DNA of 64,000 nt, from assembly GCA_037951105.1 (NCBI GenBank), contig JBAMJV010008201.1:1-64000 (forward strand), given 5' to 3'. The position numbers and the translations under genes were made by a program. Below the pieces are notes generated by a model. It was not told the DNA's origin. It was given only the letters and a program-made list of their open reading frames with translations, and did not search any database. The first letter of the stretch is position 1; each line of letters opens with the position of its first letter. Positions 55,991 through 64,000 of the stretch are shown piece by piece. This DNA is from Echinarachnius parma. Lineage: Eukaryota; Echinodermata; Echinoidea; Clypeasteroida; Echinarachniidae.

Positions 55991-57381
55991 CTTGCATGGT
56001 TCGTCTGCATCCCAACAATGACAATTCGTGGATAAGGATGAACGATTGAAGGGAACCCCTTCCGCATACGGTATGTCTCAGAGTCAGTCACACAATTCAC
56101 CGGAAGTAGCAGGGGGATACTCCAGGGATTAACTTACAATATGAGTAACTTAACTATCTGATATCCTGATGGTATCAGTTAAATAGTAATAGTCATTCGT
56201 AAAGATGTATAATATACAACTTGCATTGCTTGTTTGCATCCAAATAGATGACCAATCGTGGAGAAGCAAGCGAGAACGATTGAAGGGAACCCCTTCGACG
56301 CCGCATATGTCTCAGAATTAGTCACACAATTCACCGGAAGATCGAGGAGGGGGGATATTCCAGGGACTAACTTACAATATGAGTAACAGTCTGATATCCT
56401 GATTGTATCAGTTCAATAAAAAGGTGATAGCCATTGCTAAAGATGTATAACGTAATTGCACGATTCTTTTGCATCACAATCTCTTTGGATACTTGTGGAG
56501 AGGAGATGATTGGAGGGAATCACTTCGCCATCGCAAATGTCTCATAATTAGTCACAAATTCACCGGGAGAAGGGGGAGGGGGGATATTCCAGGGAATTAT
56601 CTTACAAAATGAGTAACCGTCCGATAACCTGATGGTATCAGATAAATTAAAAAGGTGATAGCCATAGTGTTAAAGATGTATAATTTGCATGGCTCGTCTG
56701 CATCACAATCTTTTATGTCTATTTGTGGAGAAGGGAGGTTTGATTGGAGGGGATCCCTTCGACATCGCATGCGTCTCAGAATTAGTCACACAACTTAATT
56801 CTCTTAATTCTCTTTTTTTCATTTGAACCGCGTTGTTTACTGGAATGTGATACCCCTATAAAGGCATCCTGATTTTAAAAATAAAGTTCCAAACGACTCT
56901 ACATTTCAAGGAAAACACATGACAAATGAATATTGTTTCTAAAAATTGCATGACAAACAAAAATTAATTTATCTGCGACAAACATTCTAATGTTGATGAA
57001 GGGTTTGTTACCTAACAGATATTGTTCCCATATTAGACGGGGGGGGGGGGGGGGGGGGGGGGGGTGTCAGAGTTCTCCAGGGGTGGTACACGAACCCCGG
57101 AATCAGTCACACAATTCAGCGGAAGAAGAGGGGGTATTCCGGGGAATTAACTTACAATATGAGTGACTAACTGGTATCCTAACGACAAGATGGGATGGTT
57201 ATTTATGGAGAAGGGTTATTGGATTGGAGGGAATCCCTTCGCCATCATGTCCGTCGCATATGTCTCAGAATTAGCCATACATTTCACCGGAAGAGGAGAG
57301 GGATATTCCGGGGAACTGAGTAACCGTCTGATAACCTGATGGTCCATGAAATCAAGAGGTGATAACCAACAAAGTACATTG

Positions 57382-57610
57382 TAAAGCCCGGCGCAGACAG
57401 AGCCTACTCGACCCGATCCGACTGGTTTTCAGTCAGGCTAGAGTCAGTTTCGCTAAGTCGGAGCCGAACCAACGTGTTGAATCGGCCTCGAATGACCTCC
57501 GACTGGCACTTGACTGGCAAAACCGGAGTCCTGAGGCAGCGCATACTGAGTTAATCAGGCTGAAAACCAGTCGGATCGGGTCGAGTCGGCTCTGTCTGCG
57601 CCGGGCATAA
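57382..57610. mobile_element. Foldback MITE, GCCCGGCGCAGAC ends (copy 2)
   Basis: Same element, same flanking TAA and same array context, 1620 bp downstream. It was copied by the segmental duplication, not by a new insertion. A few single-base differences (for example GAGCCTACTCG for GAGCCGACTCG) date the duplication as recent but not new. Confidence 0.85.
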
Positions 57611-58365
57611 CTTGCGTGGTTCGTCTGCATCCCAACGATGACCATTCGTGGATAAGGATGGCCGATTGAAGGGAACCCCTTCGCCGCATATACGGTATGT
57701 CTCGGAGTCAGTCACACAATTCACCGGAAGAAGCAGGAGGATACTCCAGGGATTAACTTACAATATGATTAACTTAACTACTAGTATCTGATGGTATCAG
57801 TTAAATAGTAATAGTCATTCGTAAAGATGTATATAACATACAACTTGCATTGCTTGTTTGCATCCAAATCGATGACCAATTGTGGAGAAGCGTAAACGAT
57901 TGAAGGGAACCCCTTCGACGTCGCATATGTCTCAGAATTAGTCTCACAATTCACCGGAAGATCGAGGTGGGGGGATATTCCAGGGACTAACTTTATACAA
58001 TATGAGTAACAGTCTGATATATCCTGATTGTATTAGTTAAATAAAAAAGGTGATAGCCATAGTGCTAAAGATGTATAACCAAGGAGGTACTATCAAATTC
58101 TTCTGCATCACAATCTCTTTGGATACTTGTGGAGAGGAGATGATTGGAGGGAATCACTTTGCCATCGCAAATGTCTCAGAATTAATCACACAATTCACCG
58201 GAAGAGGGGGAGGGGGATATTCCAGGGAATTATCTTACAAAATGAGTAACCGTCTGATAACCTGAACTTATCAGATAAATTAAAAGGTGATAGCCATAGT
58301 GTTAAAGATGTATAATTTGCATGGCTCCTCTGCATCACAATCTTTATGGTTATTTGTGGAGAAGT

Positions 58366-60060
58366 TTGAAGGATCGGAGAAAACCCCTTCGCCATCGAAT
58401 GTCTCAGAATGTCTCAGAATAAGTCACACAATTCACCGGAAGAGGGGGGGGGGGGGATATTCCTGGTAATTATCATCCAATATGAGTAAACGTCTGATAT
58501 CCTGATGGTTTCAGTAAAATATAATAGTGCTAGCCATCGCTAAAGATGCATCATTTGCATGGGACGTCTGCATCACAACCTATGGATATTTGTGGAGAAG
58601 GTTGAAGGATCGGAGGAAACCCCTTCGCCATCCTAAATGTCTCATAATTAGTCACACAATTCACCGGAAGATCGAGGAGGGGGATATTCCAGGGGATCAA
58701 CTTACAAATATGAGTAACAGTCTTATATCCTGATAGCACACGGCCTACATGTCCGAGGGTATTTGACGTTATCATGACTGCCATCTTGCAAGGGGACCAA
58801 GCGCGAGAAATATTGTTCACGTATAATAATATAGCTTGTGGAAGTATAAAACAGAAGAATATAATATAGGGGATGGATTAATGAATAATATTAAGTAAAC
58901 CGTCTGATATCCTGATGATAATTATATGATATACATCCTGTCCGGAGATTTGTCACTTTAATATTTACACCTTGCATGCATTGCAAGTGATATGTTAGAA
59001 GAGTGTTGCCCTATACCTTAATGTATGATTAAATCTATTTATAGATTACGCATTGCATATTGTCTTAATCTAGAGACAGAAGAATAGGGGACATTTATGG
59101 ATACTCGAACAATATGACATTAATAATCGCACATTTGCCCCCGTTGGTAAAGTTGGATAACTTGCTTGGGTCATCTGTCGTCTGTCGCCTGTCCTTAAAT
59201 TATGTTGTATCGTGATATTGTGTCTTATAATATGTTCATAATTAATTTTCCCTCAAATAAACATGGTTCTGCCCGAATTTGAGGTGCATTTTGCCCGAAT
59301 ATCGCAGTTTCAAAACCGTCGGTGGTGGTAATGGGGTGGTGGCCGAGGGGGGCTGAAGCCCCTGCCTCGCACGCCTGTAGGCACTCGAAGGCTTTTATCT
59401 TGTAGGGATCGAGGGACGGTGGAAGGGAATCCCTCCTCTTCGTTTTTAAAATAATGTCCCATGCAGAATTAGTCATCCCTTAACCGGAAGAGAAGGGGGG
59501 ATATTGCTGGGAGCTGGGGATTAGCGAACAATATGAGTAAGCGTCTTATTTCCTGATGATATCATACGCCCTGTCTGATTATATTTCACTTCATGGTTGA
59601 CATCTTGCAAAGGGGCGCAAAACCTGCTTGTCAAAGGGTATATTGCTGTATTTTATTGATTGATATACCTTGCGTGGGTGCAGTTGACTCATTATAATCA
59701 TCTTGGGGTTGATGTACATCGATTTGCAATCGATTGTAATGTTGCAATCAATGAAGTCAGAAAGTATGGTATGAACATTTGAACCAATTCAGTTCGAACC
59801 AAACTATTTTGCGCATGAAGTCACATGTCGACCGGACTTGCAATTAATTGCAACCGCTTTACAATCGATTGCAACTCTTTGTGTAACACCCCCCTTGTCT
59901 TACATATCTTGAAATTAGCGGAATAAATAGGGGAAATTCATGGGATAAGTGAACATCATGATAAATGATATGTTATTCTCATGATATCACAGAGCCTGTC
60001 CGATGATATCACGTTTTATTGGCATTCGATATGACTATATACGACATTATAAAGTCGTGT
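58366..60060. repeat. Diverged continuation of the GTCTGATATCCTGAT array
   Basis: Subunits with ATTCACCGGAAGA, GGGATATTCC, GTCTGATATCCTGATGG and CATCTTGCAAGGGG continue with rising divergence (58,490, 58,715, 58,905, 59,540, 59,985). A CCCGAATTTGAGGTGCATTT-type repeat is inserted at about 59,262-59,385. An AATCGATT palindrome cluster lies at 59,700-59,885. Confidence 0.7.
59710..59885. repeat. Inverted cluster of TTGCAATCGATTG motifs
   Basis: GATTTGCAATCGATTGTAATGT near 59,720 and ACAATCGATTGCAACTC near 59,862 are in inverted orientation. TTGCAATCAAT and TTGCAATTAATTGCAA copies lie between. The plan resembles the AAGCAATTGCTT foldback at 25,952 but is smaller. Confidence 0.6.
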
Positions 60061-60329
60061 CATATCGAAACTATATAATAGACAAATTATGACCAAGTGT
60101 GTTTTATTTGTATTATTTTTTTTGTTGGTATAGGTGACGCATACATCATGTCTTGTTAATTCATTAATTTGTTTGTATTATAATTATTCTTTTAACTGAA
60201 TTAATGACGGATAACAAAATATGTTGTGTTCCATAATAGCCAGTGCCTTTGTAACATCACACTATTTTGCTTGTGTATAATTGCCAATGTAAATAACATA
60301 GTTATTAGATTATTGCAATCTTACATTCG
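60061..60329. other. Short AT-rich spacer
   Basis: No gene or repeat partner is seen. Confidence 0.4.
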
Positions 60330-60860
60330 ACCATGAATCAACCAAATCAGTTCAGATGTGTAAGACTGCAAACATCCCCCTGGTCAGATTTAAACACTTA
60401 CAACAACAACAACAACAACAACAACAGCAACATCAGCAGCAGTAGCAACAACAACACATTCATCATCATCGTTATCGCCATCACCATCATCATCATCACC
60501 ATCATCATAATCAACATCATCATCATCATCATCACCATCACCACCACCATCACTATCACCATCACCATCATCATCATCACCATCACCATCACCATCACCA
60601 TCACCATCATCACCATCATCACCATCATCATCATCATCATCATCACCATCATCATAATCAGTAACAACAATAACATAAACAACCAGTGTTGATTAAATAT
60701 CACTTTGATCAGCATAATTTAGTCAAGAGATTAACAGGGAAAACAAACATGAACCATGCAAATTATTTTAGGTGCGTATGACTGCAAGCCTTCCCCCTAG
60801 CCAACAACGACAATAACAACAGTAGCAGCAGCAACACCACTTGTTTACTAAACATCGCGT
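60330..60860. repeat. Duplicated block with CAA and CAT microsatellites
   Basis: GTGTAAGACTGCAAACATCCCCCTGGTCAG (60,357) recurs as GCGTATGACTGCAAGCCTTCCCCCTAGCCA (about 60,774), each followed by an AACAAC run. The first copy continues into about 200 bp of imperfect CAT/CAC triplets (60,463-60,662). Confidence 0.85.
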
Positions 60861-61339
60861 TGCTCTGCGTTAGTCAGATGTTAAACAGGAAAAACCAAAG
60901 GATGTTACGAATATGTTGTCATCCCTGCATCAGTCGAACTTCTCAACTTTCAAGTTCTGTAAAGACATTATCGAGAACAGAAGGATGTGTAAATGCGTAA
61001 TAGCTATAATTCGTCTGGCAACTTCATTTCATTTCTGTTTCTTATTGATTGCCAGATGATGATTTGTCTGGACACCATATGTATAGAGAGAGAGTGGTAG
61101 AGAGAGAGGGGGAGAGATAGATAGAGAGACATAAGTGATGTATTACATGACGCATGCGTGCGGAGAGTAGAAACGATGACGCAACTTCCGGAATTGATAA
61201 ATGCCCATGTTGCTTTTCTAACTACATTAAAGTGATACATTATCTCTGTCAAATTCTCTGTTAATGTCAATATGGTGTATGTCAATACTTGTCAGACCGA
61301 TGAATTATCATATTTATACTCATTAAAAAAATATTTAGC
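60861..61339. other. Gene-less stretch with GAGA tract
   Basis: A GAGAGAGAGTGGTAGAGAGAG run (61,084-61,130) with AGATAGATAG is present. The minus 93-codon frame reads the simple repeat as Ser/Leu and is not called. Confidence 0.4.
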
Positions 61340-62000
61340 CTTGAAACGTCTAGCTTATAGTATATTTCAATGCAGTGGAGAAATGTAACCGGGGGGTTTC
61401 GGACGTCACATCATGAACTAATACATTCCATGTTGCATGTTCACTGGATCGAATGTGTTGATTTTCTGAAATTATTAGACCAAAGGTAGTAACTCCTTGG
61501 ACCAATTAATGATTCTGAATCATACAATTTCTTGCGGACAATCAGCCTCGAAACGCCTAGCGTATATTATTATTACGGCGTGGGAAATGTAACCAGGGAT
61601 TATGGAAGTCACTTCAACTTATAAATTTCCATGTTGCATTTTCACTGTCCGATGTTTTTAGACTAATGAATTCGTCTAGTGTAATCTGGTAATATCGCAC
61701 TACAACCGTTGCGCCGTTGACAATGCAACCAGTGAATTGTGGACGTCACATCAACTGATACATGTCCATGACCACCATGGGCGTCGATCTGTAAATGATA
61801 CCTATTGTTCAGGGGGATGATCTATTCATTCACCCCCCCCCCCCCCCCCCCCTGATGAATAGGTATTACGTAAGGATCGAGGCCCATGATGACCACAGTT
61901 TTTCTAGACCACATTTCTTGAAGACACTCAGCCTCGTTAATGCCATGGGAAATCTAACCAGAAGGACCAGAGAATGGTGGACGTCACACTATTAACGTGA
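61340..62000. repeat. Diverged tandem units with GGACGTCACATCA motif
   Basis: CCTTGAAACGTCTAGC and AAATGTAACCGGGG (61,339-61,395) recur at 61,547-61,595, then partly at about 61,725 and 61,920. Units share GACGTCACATCAACT and TTCCATGTTGCAT. A C run of about 22 at 61,833 is bordered by an inverted pair, TGATACCTATTGTTCAGGGG and CCCCTGATGAATAGGTAT. Confidence 0.65.
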
Positions 62001-62044
62001 CACATTTATTATCTGCACGCGTCACTATTGTCACGCCTCAACTC

Positions 62045-62120
62045 TATCCCAACGTCAACTCAACTCCCTAGGGAGCATAGCGTTTACTAGCTGCGAATAA
62101 ACCAAAGAGGAAAGTGCTTA
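62045..62120 (-). mobile_element. SINE internal fragment
   Basis: On the minus strand TATGCTCCCTAGGGAGTTGA, preceded by a CGCAGCTAGTAAACGC stretch, matches the middle of the SINE at 47,820-48,163 (CTAGTATGCTCCCCGGGGAG). Confidence 0.55.
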
Positions 62121-62340
62121 CCCGTCCAAACGTCAACTGGACAAACAGACCGAAAATCAGTCTCTATTCCGACGTTTGTTCCACGTGTCCACTGACCAGG
62201 TGGTAGTACAAAGTCAGAATTATAAAAGAATAGATTTATAGTGTATTGACTTGCATTTTGTGTCAATATTTTAGCGTCTTAATTTCGCGATTCACATGGG
62301 ATTCGCGAAATTCACAAAAATAAAAAACCCTCGCGAAATA

Positions 62341-62851
62341 TACACTGTTAAAACGCTGTGTAAACAAACTCAACAAATTTTCTACAACCGCTGTTTAACA
62401 TATGAACCATCCAACTATTGCTGAAAACATTCAACGACCCCAGTTGTTTAAAGTTTACACAACTGTCGTTTTAATTTGTTCTACAACCGTTGTTTAGAAT
62501 AAATTTTAAAACCACCCTGTTGTTGATATAGCAAATACAAACATGATTGTACTATAACACGGCAAAGTCGGAATCGAACCGGGGACCTTTGGGTTATAAG
62601 ACTAACACGCTTACCTCGTCGCTATCTCGTTTCGCTTGTTTTGCAGTGGAACAAAAAGGGTTTTGTCGCGATGATTTCGCGGTCGAAACTATCACGTGAT
62701 TTAAAACGTTTAATCAACGCTTGAACAATGGCCGCTTTACACAACCCTTCTTTCTACAACTAATCACGCTACACCTAAGGTTGTATAAAAAGATTCAACA
62801 ACCATTTTTACACAGCGCTTTTTTTTACACAGCGAAACTTTTAACAGTGTA
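62341..62851. mobile_element. TA-flanked TIR element with tRNA-like centre
   Basis: TACACTGTTAAAA (62,341) with GCTGTGTAAA is mirrored by TTTACACAGCG and TTTTAACAGTGTA ending at 62,851. The interior repeats CTACAACCGYTGTTTA phrases and their reverse (AACAACCATTTTTACACAG). A tRNA-like sequence occupies 62,565-62,640. TA at both borders fits a TA-targeting element. Confidence 0.75.
62565..62640 (-). pseudogene. tRNA-like sequence with A and B boxes
   Basis: On the minus strand GATAGCGACGAGGTAAGCG (A box) is followed by an anticodon-like CTTATAA loop (TAT) and CCGGTTCGATTCCG (perfect B box). The anticodon stem has mismatches, so it is not a working tRNA. It is either a tRNA pseudogene captured in the element or part of a SINE. 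Confidence 0.6.
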
Positions 62852-64000
62852 TGGCGTATAGTGTATCGGATTTTTGACTCTACCCCATATGTAGCGATCA
62901 GACCGTCCAGCTAGCGGAATATGAAGACGATTTTTTTTTTCTCGGTCTAATGAGAGACGGACAAGTCGTGTTTCCTTTACATTTTCACTAGCCTAATTAC
63001 ATAGACAACATTATTATACAATTATTATCATTTTCAGACAACCTATCCAATTTTTAGGGGGCTTCGTACGTATACTTGGCAAATAAAACGACGCGATCGA
63101 ATGTGTTATTCTGCACCCTGACTTTAATATCAAAGAAAAATCGTATGATAGCTTCTTTTTTTCAGCAACACTATCAATTTCAAAATTAAGGGGCTTCGTA
63201 CTTGAAAGGACGACGTAATTAGTCGGGTATTTTATTCCACGTTCATCGCAGAAACCTATCAATTTCTAAATTATAAGGGGCTTCGTACTTCAAGCGGATA
63301 TTCAATTCGGTACCTTGATAATAATAAAGAAGAGCTTAATTCCATAAGGCGCTAAATCCACTTTTTCAACTTTGGAGAAACGCAGGTTTCTTTGTCCAAA
63401 TTTGTTCCACATGCCTATGGGAATTATATATGAAAATGGGACATTCTATATTTTGATTTTGATTCTGTAATTTGTCTTAAAATGTTGATTTCTATAAAGT
63501 TACGTAGCTTATTAATGTACTGATATCGTTAACAATTTTGTTTATGGAAAATGAATTTAGCGCCTTTTGGAACTAAGCTCTTTAATAGTAAAGGACGAAA
63601 ACATAAGGCAGTATGATAATTACATTCATTTCCAAGGTGGGGAATTCGCACAGGAACCGAAATCGAGAGACATTGAAACGACGAGGAAAACCTTACATTT
63701 ATGTTTTATTTCCGGGGAAAACAAATATCCATCGACATAAATCACTTGGAGCGTTCACATTTCTCTTGTACCTTGTTGTTTGGAGTATGGTAATAGAAGA
63801 AGAACTGTTTTTCTTTTTCTTCAAACGCCTCCCTTGTTATGGAGATATTCATGATTGAATGAAAAGCGTTCCATAACGTTCTATTCGATTGTAAAGTCAA
63901 AATCATTTGCCGACAATAATGTTCATTTTCTTTTCACTAGGTAAACAGTGTTTCTTTCCTATGAAACGTTCATGCATCATTCAGAAGAATATTATGATGA
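62852..64000. other. Triplicated GGGGCTTCGTACTT motif; otherwise gene-less
   Basis: CCTATCCAATTTTTAGGGGG CTTCGTAC (63,042), CTATCAATTTCAAAATTAAG with GGGCTTCGTACTT (63,171) and CTATCAATTTCTAAATTATA with GGGCTTCGTACTT (63,257) form three diverged units. GGAGCGTTCACATTTCTCTT (63,748) starts a dispersed repeat related to 38,590-38,725. An inverted pair, AGAGCTTAATTCCATAAGGC (63,331) and GCCTTTTGGAACTAAGCTCT (63,562), may bound a 250-bp element. No gene is supported. Confidence 0.55.

Larger units (their letters stand above)
55215..58365. repeat. Recent ~1.6-kb tandem duplication of a repeat array
   Basis: About 55,225-56,740 recurs at about 56,810-58,365, offset 1585-1620 bp (the second copy has a long G run near 57,040-57,063). 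Both copies contain ATTTGAACCGCGTTG, GGGATGGTTATTTATGGAGA, the foldback at 55,765/57,385 and several ~200-bp subunits with GATTGGAGGGAATCCCTTCG, TTCACCGGAAGA, GGGATATTCCAGGG and GAGTAACCGTCTGATATCCT. Identity between the big copies is visibly much higher than between subunits. Confidence 0.9.

Noticed and set aside
55739..56100. Arg/Ser-rich frames of 83-95 codons on both strands, repeated at 57,359
   Set aside because: The same peptide appears on plus and minus strands because the 47-bp inverted arms of the foldback are read both ways.

Overview
This window looks like gene-poor DNA from a marine deuterostome, most likely an echinoderm and probably a sea urchin. The evidence is indirect. It is AT-rich and has no prokaryotic gene layout. 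It carries tRNA-derived SINEs, a dense population of short terminal-inverted-repeat (TIR) elements, dozens of long C or G homopolymers, and families I associate with sea-urchin-type genomes (CAGTGGCGTAGC ends, TACAGTCAAACCTG ends, CCCGAATATGAC repeats, a CTCATCCGGC/GTCCGTC element). I cannot exclude a sea star, hemichordate or amphioxus.

No complete conserved protein-coding gene is recognisable. Most longer open frames are translations of microsatellites, homopolymers or inverted repeats. Three places could be real or broken coding DNA: 16,984-17,199 (minus, 71 codons, good start context), 39,878-41,000 (plus, a splice-acceptor-like terminal exon with a possible 3' UTR) and 50,031-50,561 (plus, 177 codons with only two in-frame stops). 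Each is weak and none has an assigned function.

Layout: 0-4.9 kb holds a ~190-bp C-rich array, a CATAGCTGCCAAC element and an ACACTGTG foldback. 4.9-8 kb is a ~500-bp-period array interrupted by a hAT-like element with an 8-bp target duplication. 8-16 kb holds nested elements, SINE pieces, a GAT microsatellite and a 211-bp array. 16.4-19.7 kb holds a TTAA-flanked element, the minus-strand ORF and a ~240-bp C-tract array. 20.2-21.5 kb is a TIR-bounded element holding a 156-bp tandem array with six perfect RFX X-box motifs. 22.7-28.5 kb holds TTAA elements and a palindrome-rich foldback between two inverted SINEs. 32.2-36.5 kb is stacked tandem arrays (~185, 47, 96 and ~310 bp). 39.9-44.9 kb holds the candidate terminal exon and several TIR elements. 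45.2-49.3 kb has three more arrays, one split by a full SINE. 50 kb holds the broken ORF. 52-54.5 kb holds microsatellites and two clean TIR elements. 55.2-60 kb is a repeat array that contains a recent ~1.6-kb duplication. 60-64 kb holds further degenerate arrays and a TA-flanked element containing a tRNA-like sequence.

The overall theme is many old tandem arrays, each diverged between units, used as landing sites by short non-autonomous elements. The diverged sister units act as natural empty sites and allow several insertion boundaries to be fixed to the base. The most interesting single object is the X-box-bearing element at 20,226-21,466.
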